The position numbers and the translations under genes are program-made. The notes under the pieces were generated by a model. It saw only the letters and a program-made list of their open reading frames with translations. It was not told the DNA's origin and ran no database searches. Source: Noviherbaspirillum aridicola (lineage in GTDB: Bacteria > Pseudomonadota > Gammaproteobacteria > Burkholderiales > Burkholderiaceae_D). Taken from it: a DNA stretch of 64,000 bases. Below are positions 30,802 to 40,722 of the stretch, one piece after another (position 1 is the first letter of the stretch; the number at the start of each line of letters is the position of its first letter). The stretch spans positions 1 through 64,000 of the forward strand of contig NZ_BPMK01000018.1 in the NCBI RefSeq assembly GCF_019656455.1, in the 5' to 3' direction.

Positions 30802-31731
30802 TCAGGGCGTATAGGAGACCTGGAGCCGGACAAAGTTCTGCGCGCCGTCGGAATCGGACAGCCCGCGGATCTCGTTGCCGCGCCTGACCACGCCCAGCCG
30901 CGCCGCCCAGGCGCCCTGCTGCCAGACGGCGCCCAGCTCCAGCTCGCCGACCACGCGCTCGGGCCTGACGGTGTGCGGGTCGTCATCCGAAAAATACCCG
31001 CCCTGCAGCGTGGCATTCCATGCCACCGCGTTGACGCTCGCGCGCAGGAAGCCGTGCAGCGTCGGCTGGTCCGGCAGCTGGTTGAGCCGGCCCGCGCGTG
31101 CAAGCAGGCTGACGCCCGCGTCGGTGAAGATATTGCCGAACCGTCCATGAATCGTCGGCGCGAGGTCTGCCGACGAACCGAGCGACCAGCGCACCGGCGT
31201 CACCTGGCCATGCAGCACCATGCCGAATTCGTTGCGCACCTGCCTGGACCATCCGCGCGGCAGGGGCTGGTCGATCAGGCGATGGAAGTTCTTCTGCGTC
31301 CACTCGCCGCCCGCGCAGGGGCCGATGCAGCCCACGTCCAGGCCGTAGCCCGCCGAACTGCCGTCGGCCCGATGCGTCTCCCTGAACAGGCCGAGGTACA
31401 GCCAGCCGGCATAAGGATGATCCGGCGGCCCTACCCTCTCGGGCGGCAGCTTGATGTCGGACGCCGTGTACAGCTCCTGCCCCAGGCGCCAGCCGAAGCG
31501 GTCAAGACCGCCGCCGCTGCCCAGGCTGTAGAGACGGGTGTAGCGCATGCCGCTGGAATAGAAGCCGTCGTCCCGGTTCATCAGCAGGGTATCGTTGTCG
31601 ATGTCCACCCGATGCGTAACCGTGCCGCGTTCGCGCGCGGCGGCAAAGTCGGAGAAGAACCCTTGTGCATGCGCCGGCGGCTGCAGCCCGGTCAGCAAGA
31701 GCACGGAAACGATCAGCGAAATGGGTCGCAT
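30802..31731 (-). CDS. Lipid A deacylase LpxR family protein
   Basis: A 309-residue outer-membrane beta-barrel of the LpxR/DUF2219 family. The signal peptide ends PPAHA (MRPISLIVSVLLLTGLQPP...). The mature protein has the conserved VDIDNDTLLMNRDDGFYSSG block with the Asn-Asp pair used by LpxR, and HPYAGWLYLGLF. LpxR removes the 3'-acyloxyacyl chain of lipid A. It starts two bases after the hydrolase stop, with GGAG upstream, so the two are translated from one message. Confidence 0.82.
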   Translation of the reverse strand: MRPISLIVSVLLLTGLQPPAHAQGFFSDFAAARERGTVTHRVDIDNDTLLMNRDDGFYSSGMRYTRLYSLGSGGGLDRFGWRLGQELYTASDIKLPPERVGPPDHPYAGWLYLGLFRETHRADGSSAGYGLDVGCIGPCAGGEWTQKNFHRLIDQPLPRGWSRQVRNEFGMVLHGQVTPVRWSLGSSADLAPTIHGRFGNIFTDAGVSLLARAGRLNQLPDQPTLHGFLRASVNAVAWNATLQGGYFSDDDPHTVRPERVVGELELGAVWQQGAWAARLGVVRRGNEIRGLSDSDGAQNFVRLQVSYTP

Positions 31732-31733
31732 GC

Positions 31734-32531
31734 CTACTCCTGTATCAGGGAATGAATCATCTTGTGCACTGCCGCCGCGGCGGCGCCGGGCGACTCCATC
31801 GGGAAGAGATGGCCGCCGGGCAGCTGCATGAAATGCCGCCCGGTGAGCCGGCGGGTCGCGGCCAGCCCCGCCTGCCTGCATTCCACCGAATCGGCGCCGC
31901 CGACGAAACCAACCGGCACCGGAAAGGCGCGCCGCGTCAGGGTACCGAGGGTGTGGGGCAGGCCGCGATACACCGCGGTTTCGACTTCACGGGTGAAACG
32001 CAGGGTCACGCCTTCGGGATGCGGCACGAGACCATGCGCCACATAGTCGCGCAAGACTTCCGGAGCCCAGGCCGCGAACATTGGCTTGGCTGCGTAATGG
32101 CGATAGGCGGCCTCGGCATCGGGCCACACGTTGCGGCGTTTTTCCGACGTGCGCGCCGGCGAAAACCGCTTGTCGGCGCCGACCCGCTTGGCCACGCCGA
32201 GCAGGGCCGCGCGCCAGCCGGCGACGACCGGAGAATCCAGCAGCACCACGCAGCGTACCGCCTGCGGATTGGCCTTCGCCGCCATCAGGCTCAGCATGCC
32301 GCCCATGGAGTGGCCGACCAGGATCACCGGCTCGCGGTACCGCGCCCGCAGCTCATCAAGCAGTTCCTGCACCAGCTCCGCCCAGCCGTTGCGGACCGGA
32401 TAGGCGGGATTGTGCGCGTGCATGTCGAGCGCTTCGACCTGGTAATGCTTGCGCAGGTGATCGAAGAACACGCGGTAGGTGCCGGCCGGGAAGCTGTTGG
32501 CGTGGACGAAATGGATGATCGGTCTGGTCAT
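31734..32531 (-). CDS. Alpha/beta hydrolase
   Basis: A 265-residue alpha/beta-hydrolase: FVHANSFPAGTYRVFFDHL, nucleophile Ser75 in LVGHSMGGM, acid around VGFVGGADS and His in LPGGHLFPMESP. The substrate is unknown. The frame continues far upstream inside comEC, but the ATG at 32531 lies in the 37-base gap after comEC and gives the family start. Two bases separate it from the LpxR-like gene. Confidence 0.84.
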   Translation of the reverse strand: MTRPIIHFVHANSFPAGTYRVFFDHLRKHYQVEALDMHAHNPAYPVRNGWAELVQELLDELRARYREPVILVGHSMGGMLSLMAAKANPQAVRCVVLLDSPVVAGWRAALLGVAKRVGADKRFSPARTSEKRRNVWPDAEAAYRHYAAKPMFAAWAPEVLRDYVAHGLVPHPEGVTLRFTREVETAVYRGLPHTLGTLTRRAFPVPVGFVGGADSVECRQAGLAATRRLTGRHFMQLPGGHLFPMESPGAAAAAVHKMIHSLIQE

Positions 32532-32568
32532 GATGATGAAATCGGCAATCGCGGCATTGTAGCGAATG

Positions 32569-35022
32569 TCAATCCGCCGGCGCTTGCACCGCCGGCGCCG
32601 CGCCGTCGCTGCGCGGCTGCCGTTTGTGCCAGTAGCGCGCGTCGGTCGCCCGGTACTCGGCCACCTGCATCTCCCTGCCGAACCGAAGCGTGATGGCGCC
32701 GGAGGCATCCGTGCGAAGCCTGCGTATGCCGAACTCGCCGTAGCGCCGGTAGACCTCTTCCTTCGGATGCCGATAGCGGTTGCGGTAGCCGATCTGGAAA
32801 ATCGCGAGCGCCGGCCGCACCGCCTCCAGGAACGGCGGCGTGGACGAGGTGCCGCTGCCATGGTGCGGCGCGAACAGGACGGTGGCACGCAGGTCGTCGC
32901 CCATGGTCCTGACGAGTTCGGCCTCCTGCGCCGATTCGATATCGCCGGGCAGCAGAATGACATGCTCCCCAAGCCGGATCCTGAGCGTGCAACTGCGATG
33001 GTTGGGTTTGGCCTTCTTCCTCTCGTACTGTTCCGGCGACGGATACAGGAGATCGAAGTGCGCCTCGTCCCAGGACCATGACCTGCCCTGCTCGCAGCGT
33101 TCATGCCGGCGCGCGCGCCGCGCGATCTCGTGGTCGTGCGGCATGGAGGAAGACACGCGCTCCACCTCGAGCGCCTTCAGCAATGAGAGCGCGCCGCCCG
33201 CATGATCATTGTCGCTGTGGGACACCATCATCAGGTCGAGCCTGTCGATGCCGCGCGCCTTGAGATACGGCAGGATCACCCGGTTGCCGCCGTCGCCGTC
33301 CTCCGAGTAGGCAGGCCCGGTGTCGTACAGCATCCGGTGTTCATGCGTTTCGATCAGTACCGCCGTGCCCTGCCCCACGTCGAAAGCCGTCACCCACAGC
33401 TCGCCGGGATTGGGACGGGACGGCGCGGTCAGCGCGAGCGGCAGCAGCCACACCAGGCCGAGCCAGCGTTGCGGCCATCCGGGCGGCGCCAGCAGCCAGA
33501 GCGTGCCGGCCAGCGCAGCCAGGAATGCGGCGGTGGATGGCAGCGGCATGCCCCATACCGCCCCCGGCAATGCGCTGAGGCCGCCGAGCATCCAGGCAAG
33601 CCCGGCGATGCCGGCATGGGCCATTAGCAGCAGGCCGTCGCACAGCGGCCCCGGGGCCACGCTACCCGCAAGGGCCAGCGGCGTGACCAACAGGCTCACG
33701 AGCGGAATCGCGACCGCATTCGCGATCGGACTGATCAGCGAGATCTGCCCGAACAGCAGCATCGTCAGCGGCACCAGGCCGATGGTGATCGCATATTGCG
33801 TGCGGGCGGCGGCGCGCAGTACGGGCATGAGCCGCGCCCGCGGCGTGCTCTCGTCGGCGGGCGGTTCGGGCACGCGCCCCACCGTGCAGTACAGGATGAT
33901 CGCGACCGCGCAAAAGGACAGCCAGAAGCCCGGCCACAGCACTGCCCAGGGATCGAGCAGCACGACGATGGCGACGGCGCCGCACAGCACGGCGGACACA
34001 TTCGTCAGACGTCCGAGCCAGAGCGCCGCCGTCACCACGGCCAGCATGTAGAGGGTTCGCTGCGCGGGCACGCCGAATCCCGCCAGCAGCACATACAGCA
34101 GCGCCGTCATCAGGCCGGCGGCCGCCGCCGCTTTCTGGGCCGGCAGCCGCAGCGGCAACTGGGCGTCGGTAAAGAATGAACGGCGCCACAGCGCGCCGAA
34201 GGCCGCCGCCGCCAGCCCCGCGATCATCGTGATGTGCAGGCCCGAAATCGAGATCAGGTGGCCGATGCCGCTGCGGTTGAAAATCTCCCAGTCCGACTGG
34301 CTGATCGCACGCTGCTCGCCGATCACGAGCGCGACGATGACGCCCGCATAGGGCCGTCCCGCCAGCGCCTGCTCGATGCGTTCGCGCAGCCAGCCGCGAC
34401 TGCGCTCCACCAGGTTCGCTGCGCCCGGCACGAAATCGTCGAGCCGCGAATTCTTCAGCGCGTTTTTCCTGTCGGGTCGGACATAACCGCTGGCCCGCAG
34501 GCCGCGTTCGAGCATCCAGACTTCATGGTCGAAGCCGTGCGGATTCGCATTGCCGTGCGGCTGCCGAAGACGGACCGTGAGTTGCCAGCGCTCGCCGGGC
34601 GCGAGCCGGGGCAACTCCTCCTCGTCACCTGCGTGCCAGGAAAGCGCCAGCCGTTTCGGAATGGCCGCTTCGGATTCCGGCACCGATACCTGCCGCTCGA
34701 CGGCGAAATGAAATCGCACGCCGCGCTCCACCGGCTGCGGAAGACTGGCGATCGTCCCGATCAGCGTGAGATCGCGTCCCTCCCAATCCGCCGGAAGCGT
34801 CTCCCGCAAATGCCAGTGTGCGATCAGGCCGGCCCAGCAGAATCCGGCAAGCGTGCCGCCCGCGAGCAGCAGAACCCTACGCGTTGCGATCCATCGTCCG
34901 GCGCAGCACAGCGCGCCGACCGCTGGCGCGAGCAGCAGCAGAAGCCAATACCAGGACAGCAATGCAGATTGTTGTTGCAGCAATGAGGCGCCTGCCACCA
35001 GGCCTATTGCCGCCGCCCGCAT
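32569..35022 (-). CDS. comEC: ComEC/Rec2 family DNA-uptake channel protein
   Basis: An 817-residue polytopic membrane protein. N-terminal membrane helices and OB-like DUF4131 region (about 1-200), the Competence domain with many helices (about 230-530, including GIGHLISISGLHITMIAGL), and a C-terminal MBL domain (about 560-810) with SHSDNDHAGG. ComEC carries single-stranded DNA through the inner membrane in natural transformation. Only this competence gene is in the window. Four bases after tatD; probably cotranscribed. Confidence 0.92.
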   Translation of the reverse strand: MRAAAIGLVAGASLLQQQSALLSWYWLLLLLAPAVGALCCAGRWIATRRVLLLAGGTLAGFCWAGLIAHWHLRETLPADWEGRDLTLIGTIASLPQPVERGVRFHFAVERQVSVPESEAAIPKRLALSWHAGDEEELPRLAPGERWQLTVRLRQPHGNANPHGFDHEVWMLERGLRASGYVRPDRKNALKNSRLDDFVPGAANLVERSRGWLRERIEQALAGRPYAGVIVALVIGEQRAISQSDWEIFNRSGIGHLISISGLHITMIAGLAAAAFGALWRRSFFTDAQLPLRLPAQKAAAAAGLMTALLYVLLAGFGVPAQRTLYMLAVVTAALWLGRLTNVSAVLCGAVAIVVLLDPWAVLWPGFWLSFCAVAIILYCTVGRVPEPPADESTPRARLMPVLRAAARTQYAITIGLVPLTMLLFGQISLISPIANAVAIPLVSLLVTPLALAGSVAPGPLCDGLLLMAHAGIAGLAWMLGGLSALPGAVWGMPLPSTAAFLAALAGTLWLLAPPGWPQRWLGLVWLLPLALTAPSRPNPGELWVTAFDVGQGTAVLIETHEHRMLYDTGPAYSEDGDGGNRVILPYLKARGIDRLDLMMVSHSDNDHAGGALSLLKALEVERVSSSMPHDHEIARRARRHERCEQGRSWSWDEAHFDLLYPSPEQYERKKAKPNHRSCTLRIRLGEHVILLPGDIESAQEAELVRTMGDDLRATVLFAPHHGSGTSSTPPFLEAVRPALAIFQIGYRNRYRHPKEEVYRRYGEFGIRRLRTDASGAITLRFGREMQVAEYRATDARYWHKRQPRSDGAAPAVQAPAD

Positions 35023-35026
35023 CGCC

Positions 35027-35818
35027 TCAGCCGGCGAGCCGCGTCAGCACGGCGTGGGCGTTGCGCGAGGTGAGTTCCGCGATCTCTCCGGGCGACATGC
35101 CGCGCAGCTGCGCGAGCACCTCTCCGATGCGGGGCAGCTCCCCCGGGCTGTTGCGCCCGGGGTGGATCCAGGCAGGCGGGATGTCCGGGGCGTCGGTTTC
35201 CAGCACCAGCGCCTCCTCGCTCACGCTGCCGGCGAGCCGGCGTATCTGCAGGGCGCGCGGAAAGCTCATCGCGCCGCCGAAGCCGAGCTTGAAGCCGCGC
35301 CGGATGAATTCCTCCGCCTGCTGAAAGCTGCCGTTGAAGGCATGGGCGATGCCGGTGGCCGGCTCGATCCGGCGCAGATACTTGAGGATGATGTCCTGCG
35401 AGCGGCGCACATGCAGCAGCACCGGCAGGCCGAAGTCGCGCGCGATCTTCAGCTGTTCGCTGTAGAAGCGCTCCTGCCGGGCGCGCATCTCCGGGGTGCA
35501 GAGCGCGGGAATGAAGAAATCGAGGCCGATTTCGCCGACCGCGACGAAGTTGGGATCGGACAGCGCCCCACGCACCGCTTCGCGCAGGACATCCAGGTCG
35601 TCCTCGGCGGCCTGCGGCACGAAGATCGGATGGATGCCGAGCGCATAGACGCAGTTGTCATGCTCGGCCGCAAGCCGGCGCACGCTGTCGAAGTTGAAAC
35701 GCGCCACGGCCGGTATCACCACTTTCCGCACGCCCCGCCGTGCCGCCTCGCGTGCGACGTCGCCATGCTCTCCGGCGAACTCGCTGGCGTCGAGATGGCA
35801 GTGGGTGTCAATCCACAT
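35027..35818 (-). CDS. TatD-family metal-dependent hydrolase
   Basis: A 263-residue TIM-barrel hydrolase: [13 protein letters not shown] at the start, [30 protein letters not shown] and [10 protein letters not shown]. These carry the metal ligands of the TatD family (DNases and related deoxyribonuclease-like enzymes). The closest family member (TatD, YcfH or YjjV) is not decided. Its start overlaps the lolD end by 11 bases. Confidence 0.88.
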   Translation of the reverse strand: MWIDTHCHLDASEFAGEHGDVAREAARRGVRKVVIPAVARFNFDSVRRLAAEHDNCVYALGIHPIFVPQAAEDDLDVLREAVRGALSDPNFVAVGEIGLDFFIPALCTPEMRARQERFYSEQLKIARDFGLPVLLHVRRSQDIILKYLRRIEPATGIAHAFNGSFQQAEEFIRRGFKLGFGGAMSFPRALQIRRLAGSVSEEALVLETDAPDIPPAWIHPGRNSPGELPRIGEVLAQLRGMSPGEIAELTSRNAHAVLTRLAG

Positions 35819-36494
35819 AGGGATGCAGGCCGTCCTCCGTCAGGCGCAGGACGCGGTCGCAGTGGCGGGCGAGTTCGATGTCATGGGTGACGATCACGAA
35901 GGCGGTGCCGAGCGTGCGGGACAGCTCCAGCATCAGGTCGAAAGTGCGGTGCGCCGTCGCGCGGTCGAGATTGCCGGTCGGCTCGTCGGCCAGCACGCAT
36001 GCCGGCTGCGTCACCAGCGCCCGCGCCAGCGCCACCCGCTGCCGCTCGCCGCCCGACAGCTCGCCAGGCACGTGAGTGATGCGTCCGGCCAGTCCCACGC
36101 GGGCCAGCACTTCCTGTGCCGCGTGATGGGCCGCCGACCGGGGCTCGCGCCGGATCAGCAGCGGCATCGCCACGTTGTCGAGCGCGGAAAACTCGGGCAG
36201 CAGGTGATGAAACTGATAGACGAAGCCGAGCGAGCTGTTGCGCATTTCGCCGCGCTCCCGCTCGCCGAGCCGGGCCATGTCCTTGCCGAGCAGGGTGACG
36301 CTGCCGGCGGTCGGCATGTCGAGCCCGCCTAGCAGGTGCAGCAGCGTCGACTTGCCGGAACCGGACGCGCCGACGATCGCCACCCGTTCGCCCCGCCCGA
36401 TGTCGAAGTCGACGCCCTTGAGCACATCCACCGAGTATTTGCCCTGGGTGTAGGTTTTCCTCAGCCCGCGGCATGAAAGTACTGTCTGTTCCAT
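35808..36494 (-). CDS. lolD: Lipoprotein-releasing ABC transporter ATPase LolD
   Basis: A 228-residue ABC ATPase: Walker [10 protein letters not shown] (about 42-50), Q-loop in [15 protein letters not shown], signature LSGGERQR, Walker [13 protein letters not shown] and the His switch VTHD. LolD drives release of outer-membrane lipoproteins from the inner membrane. It follows the LolC/E-type permease by 16 bases and overlaps tatD. GGGAAG precedes the ATG. Confidence 0.95.
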   Translation of the reverse strand: MEQTVLSCRGLRKTYTQGKYSVDVLKGVDFDIGRGERVAIVGASGSGKSTLLHLLGGLDMPTAGSVTLLGKDMARLGERERGEMRNSSLGFVYQFHHLLPEFSALDNVAMPLLIRREPRSAAHHAAQEVLARVGLAGRITHVPGELSGGERQRVALARALVTQPACVLADEPTGNLDRATAHRTFDLMLELSRTLGTAFVIVTHDIELARHCDRVLRLTEDGLHPYVD

Positions 36495-36510
36495 TCTTCT
36501 TCCCCGTCCC

Positions 36511-37776
36511 TTACTCGTAGCGCAGCGCTTCGGCCGGCCGCACGTTGGCGGCCCGCCAGCTCGGATAGAGCGTGGCCAGGAAGGCCAGCACCACCGCGAC
36601 GCCGCCGATGGTCCACACGTCGGGCCAGCGCAGGTCGGAAGGCAGCGAGGTGATCAGATAGATTTCCTTGGACAGGAATTGAACGCCGAGCAGCCGCTCG
36701 ATGAAGGGCACGATGACGTCGATGTTGAGCGCCACCAGCACCCCGAGTCCGACGCCGATGGCGGTACCGAGCAGGCCCACCATGGCGCCCTGGATCATGA
36801 AGATCTTCATGATCGAGGCGGGCGAGGCGCCGAGCGTGCGCAGGATGGCGATGTCGGCCTGCTTGTCGGTGACGGTCATGACCAGCGTCGACACCAGGTT
36901 GAAGGCCGCCACCGCGATGATCAGCGTCAGGATGATGAACATCATGCGCTTTTCCGTCTGCACCGCGGCGAACCAGGTCCGGTTCTGCTTCGACCAGTCG
37001 AGGATCAGCAGATCCCCGCTGAGCGTGCGCGACAGCGCCAGCGCCACTTCGGGCGCGCGCTGCATGTCGGCCACGCGCAGCCGCAGGCCGGTCGGCTCCT
37101 GCAGCTTGAACATGCGCATCGCATCGTCGATATGGATGAAGGCGAGGCTGGAGTCATACTCGTTGTGCCCTGCTTCGAATATCGCGCCGACGGTGAACTG
37201 CTTGAGGCGCGGCAGCACGCCGGCCGGCGTGACCTGACCTTGCGGCGCGATCATCGTCACCCGGTCGCCGACCCCCACCTGCAGTCCGCGCGCCAGCTCG
37301 CGCCCGAGCACGATGTTGAATTCGCCGGGCTGCAGCGAATCGAAGCGCCCCAGCTTCACCTGCGCGGCCACATCCGACACGCGCGGCTCCTCCGCCGGCA
37401 GCACGCCGCGGATCATCACCCCGCGCACCGTCTCGTCGCGCATCATCATCGCCTGCGCCGCCACGTAAGGCGCCGCCCCCTTGACCTCGGGCAGCTGCAT
37501 CGCCTCTTTGGCGGTCAGCTGCCAGTCGGGCATGCCGCCGTATGCCCCGAACACCTCGATGTGCGGCAGCACCGACAGCATGCGGTCGCGCACCTCTTTC
37601 TGAAAACCGTTCATCACCGACAACACCACGATCAGCGCCGCGACGCCGAGCGCGATGCCAATCATGGAGGTCATGGAAATGAAGGAGATGAAGCTGTTGC
37701 GCCCGCTGCGGCGTCCGGCGCGCGTATAACGCAGGCCGACCAGCCATTCGAACGGGACATTCCTGGACTTGCTCAA
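36511..37776 (-). CDS. lolC: Lipoprotein-releasing ABC transporter permease (LolC/LolE/LolF type)
   Basis: A 421-residue FtsX-type permease with an N-terminal helix near residues 25-50, a large periplasmic domain, three C-terminal helices and the signature ending [22 protein letters not shown]. It anchors the Lol exporter that hands lipoproteins to LolA. Start: TTG at 37776 has AGGAG seven bases upstream, better than the ATG at 37806, which has none. Only one permease gene is present next to lolD, so it may act as a homodimer (LolF-like) or pair with a gene elsewhere. Confidence 0.85.
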   Translation of the reverse strand: MSKSRNVPFEWLVGLRYTRAGRRSGRNSFISFISMTSMIGIALGVAALIVVLSVMNGFQKEVRDRMLSVLPHIEVFGAYGGMPDWQLTAKEAMQLPEVKGAAPYVAAQAMMMRDETVRGVMIRGVLPAEEPRVSDVAAQVKLGRFDSLQPGEFNIVLGRELARGLQVGVGDRVTMIAPQGQVTPAGVLPRLKQFTVGAIFEAGHNEYDSSLAFIHIDDAMRMFKLQEPTGLRLRVADMQRAPEVALALSRTLSGDLLILDWSKQNRTWFAAVQTEKRMMFIILTLIIAVAAFNLVSTLVMTVTDKQADIAILRTLGASPASIMKIFMIQGAMVGLLGTAIGVGLGVLVALNIDVIVPFIERLLGVQFLSKEIYLITSLPSDLRWPDVWTIGGVAVVLAFLATLYPSWRAANVRPAEALRYE

Positions 37777-37888
37777 AAAAGACTCCTGAAGAATTGCCAC
37801 GATCATCGCCCATCCCGCGCGCTGCGGAATTGCGATCGGTCACTTTATGAACAACCTGGCAACATCCGATGAAGCGGGAAGTTTGCCA

Positions 37889-37894
37889 TACAAT
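37889..37894 (+). promoter_or_regulatory. -10 box for a possibly leaderless mRNA
   Basis: TACAAT ends six bases before the ATG at 37901 and there is no ribosome binding site between them. The arrangement is like that in front of roxA. The -35 is weak. A leaderless message is inferred. Confidence 0.4.
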
Positions 37895-37900
37895 CCGGGC

Positions 37901-38956
37901 ATGAGTCATGCAGAAATCCTGATCCCCTTCAGCCTGCCGCCCGCCGAGCTTGCCGTCGACCTGCTGCAACAGCTACACACCCCCGCCCTCGCCATGCTTG
38001 CCGGCCGCGCGCGTCCTGAACCCGAGGTCCAGCCGGCGGATACATTCATGCGCTCCCTGCCGCACGAGCGATGGCTCGCCGCGCGCTGCGGACTGCCGGT
38101 GGCCGGCGACGACAGTCCGCCGCTGGCGCCGCTGCTGCTGGAGGCCTTCGGTCAGTCCCCCGCCGTCGGCCGCTGGTTCGTGCTGCAGCCGGTGCACATC
38201 CATATCGCGCGCGATCACCTCGTCCTGACCGATCAGCGCCAGCTGGCCCTGGAAGAGGCGGACTCGCGCGTACTGTACGACATCGCCGCCCCGCTGTTCG
38301 CCGAGGCCGGGCTGCAGCTCGCATGGGGCGATGCGCTCACCTGGTTCCTGCGGGCCGACGACTGGGATGGCCTGCGTACCGCCACCCCCGATGCGGCCGC
38401 CGGCCACAACATCGACATCTGGATGCCGAAGGGTCCGCATGAACGCGCCTGGCGCAAGATTCAGAACGAAGTGCAGATGCACTGGTTCGGCCATCCGCTC
38501 AACGACGCCCGGGAGGCACGCGGCCTGCGTCCGGTCAATTCGCTCTGGCTGTGGGGCGGCGCGGCGGCGCAGACCCGGGCGCCGGCCAGGATCTTCAGCC
38601 ACGGCATCAATCTCGCATCCTGGCACGCGGCATTCCGACCCTATGCCGGCCATGCGGGCAGCGCCGGCAGCGCCGCGGAGCTTCCCCGCGATGCCACCCG
38701 CACCCTGGCCGTGCTCGACGCGCTCGCGCATGCCTGGCTGAGTTCCGACTGGGGCACATGGCTGGCCGGCATGCAGGCACTCGAGGCTCAGTGGTTCGCA
38801 CCGCTGCTGGAAGGCGTAAAATCCGGCCAGCATGACAGCCTGTCCCTTGTGCTGAGCGACGACACCCGCCTGCTGCAACTGTCGGTCACCCGCGGCGCGC
38901 TGCGCAGATTCTGGCGCAAACCCGGCCTGACCCCGCTACTTCCACCCGTATCATGA
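37901..38956 (+). CDS. Cofactor-independent phosphoglycerate mutase-like protein
   Basis: A 351-residue protein of the type often named phosphoglycerate mutase or regulatory protein in Burkholderiales genomes. It shows LIPFSLPPAELA, ALTWFLRADDW, MPKGPHERAWRKIQNEVQMHW and VNSLWLWGGAA, but no clear catalytic phosphatase motif can be recognised, so the enzyme name is doubtful. It overlaps recJ by four bases (ATGA) and is probably translated with it. The start at 37901 was chosen because it gives the conserved N-terminus. Confidence 0.72.
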   Translation: MSHAEILIPFSLPPAELAVDLLQQLHTPALAMLAGRARPEPEVQPADTFMRSLPHERWLAARCGLPVAGDDSPPLAPLLLEAFGQSPAVGRWFVLQPVHIHIARDHLVLTDQRQLALEEADSRVLYDIAAPLFAEAGLQLAWGDALTWFLRADDWDGLRTATPDAAAGHNIDIWMPKGPHERAWRKIQNEVQMHWFGHPLNDAREARGLRPVNSLWLWGGAAAQTRAPARIFSHGINLASWHAAFRPYAGHAGSAGSAAELPRDATRTLAVLDALAHAWLSSDWGTWLAGMQALEAQWFAPLLEGVKSGQHDSLSLVLSDDTRLLQLSVTRGALRRFWRKPGLTPLLPPVS

Positions 38957-40647
38957 CCCGCATCGTATCGCGCAGTTTTCCCTTCCGCACCGCCGAAATG
39001 CTGCGCCAGCAAGGCGTGCACCCCGTGCTCGCCAGGCTCTACGCCGCCCGCGGCCTGAGCGCGATCGACGAGCTGTCGAGCGAACTCGGCGCGCTGATTC
39101 CCCCGGCCGGCCTGCTGCATGTCGACCAGGCGGCGGTCTTTCTCGCCGATGCCATCGATGCCCGCAAGAAGCTGGTGATCGTGGCCGACTACGACTGCGA
39201 CGGCGCCACCGCGTGCGCAGTGGCGCTGCGCGGCCTGCGCGCGCTCGGCGCGCGGGTCGACTACATCGTGCCCAACCGATTCGAATACGGCTACGGCCTG
39301 ACGCCGGAGATCGTGGCGCTCACCGTGCGCGAAAAGCAGCCCGACGTGATCATCACCGTCGATAACGGCATTGCCAGCGTCGACGGCGTGGCGGAGGCGA
39401 ACCGGCTCGGCATCGAGGTGGTCGTCACCGACCATCACCTGCCCGGCTCCGTCCTTCCCGACGCCCGCGTGATCGTCAATCCCAACCAGCCCGCCTGCGG
39501 ATTCCCGAGCAAGCACCTGGCCGGCGTCGGCGTCATGTTCTACGTGCTGCTCGCGCTGCGTGCGGAGATGCGCCGGCGCGGCGTCTTCGATGCGCAGAAT
39601 CAGCCGCGCCTCGACGCCCTGCTCGACCTGGTCGCGCTCGGCACCGTCGCCGACGTCGTCCGGCTGGACGCCAACAACCGCATCCTCGTTGCCCAGGGCC
39701 TCAAGCGCATGCGCAGCGGCCGCATGCATGCGGGCATCGCCGCCTTGTTCCGCGCGGCAGGGCGGGAAGCGCGCCGCGCCTCGCCCTTCGACCTCGGCTT
39801 TGCGCTCGGCCCGCGCCTCAATGCGGCGGGACGGCTGGCCGACATGTCGCTCGGCATCGAGTGTCTGACCACCGACGACGAAGGCCGCGCCTGGGCCATC
39901 GCCCAGCAGCTCGACGCGATCAACCGCGAGCGCCGCGACATCGAGGCCGGCATGCAGGATACCGCGCTGCTGATGCTCGACAGCTTCGAACCGAGCAACC
40001 GCACCACCATCAGCGTGTTCGACGACGGCTGGCACCAGGGCGTGATCGGCATCGTGGCGTCGCGCCTCAAGGACAAGTTCTACCGTCCCACGATCACCTT
40101 CGCGCCCGGCGGCGAAGGCCTGATCAAGGGTTCGGGCCGCTCGATCAACGGTTTCCACCTGCGCGACGCGCTCGACCTGGTCTCCAAGCGCGCACCCGAC
40201 GTCATCCAGAAGTTCGGCGGCCACGCAATGGCCGCGGGCCTGACGATCCGAGCGGAAGCCTTCGACAATTTCGCCGCGGCCTTCGAGTCGGTCGGGCGGG
40301 AATGGCTGAGCGAGCCCCAGCTCGAGCGGGTGATCGAAACCGACGGCGCGCTCGAGGACGCCTATTTCACGCCGCAGTTCATCGAATTGCTGGACGGGCA
40401 AGTCTGGGGCCAGGGGTTCGCGCCGCCGGTGTTCTGCGACGAGTTCCGGGTGCTCACCCAGCGCATCCTCAAGGAACGCCATCTCAAGCTGACGCTGGAA
40501 AAGGCCGGCCGCCGCTACGACGCGATCTGGTTCGGCCATGCGGAAGACCTGCCCGAGCGTGCCCGCATCGCCTACCGGCTTGACGCCAACGAATACAACG
40601 GCGCCGTGCGCGTACAGCTGCTGGTGGAACACGCCGAGCCCGCCTGA
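38953..40647 (+). CDS. recJ: Single-stranded-DNA exonuclease RecJ
   Basis: A 564-residue DHH-family 5'-3' exonuclease: ADYDCDGATA (motif I, about 77-86), VTDHHLPG (DHH motif), LGTVADVV and the DHHA1 region with GRSINGFHLRDALD and KFGGHAMAAG. An OB-fold end follows. RecJ works in recombination, mismatch repair and base excision. It overlaps the preceding gene by four bases. Confidence 0.96.
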   Translation: MTRIVSRSFPFRTAEMLRQQGVHPVLARLYAARGLSAIDELSSELGALIPPAGLLHVDQAAVFLADAIDARKKLVIVADYDCDGATACAVALRGLRALGARVDYIVPNRFEYGYGLTPEIVALTVREKQPDVIITVDNGIASVDGVAEANRLGIEVVVTDHHLPGSVLPDARVIVNPNQPACGFPSKHLAGVGVMFYVLLALRAEMRRRGVFDAQNQPRLDALLDLVALGTVADVVRLDANNRILVAQGLKRMRSGRMHAGIAALFRAAGREARRASPFDLGFALGPRLNAAGRLADMSLGIECLTTDDEGRAWAIAQQLDAINRERRDIEAGMQDTALLMLDSFEPSNRTTISVFDDGWHQGVIGIVASRLKDKFYRPTITFAPGGEGLIKGSGRSINGFHLRDALDLVSKRAPDVIQKFGGHAMAAGLTIRAEAFDNFAAAFESVGREWLSEPQLERVIETDGALEDAYFTPQFIELLDGQVWGQGFAPPVFCDEFRVLTQRILKERHLKLTLEKAGRRYDAIWFGHAEDLPERARIAYRLDANEYNGAVRVQLLVEHAEPA

Positions 40648-40687
40648 GATGCCGCGCGCCGGGGCGCATATCGAGGGGGGCCTCGGG

Positions 40688-40693
40688 TATAAT
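40688..40693 (+). promoter_or_regulatory. -10 box of prfB
   Basis: A consensus TATAAT 29 bases before the prfB ATG in the 75-base recJ-prfB gap. No good -35 is visible. The leader would be about 20 bases. Confidence 0.5.
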
Positions 40694-40722
40694 CACGGGT
40701 TTGATTGTCACAAGAATCCGCC

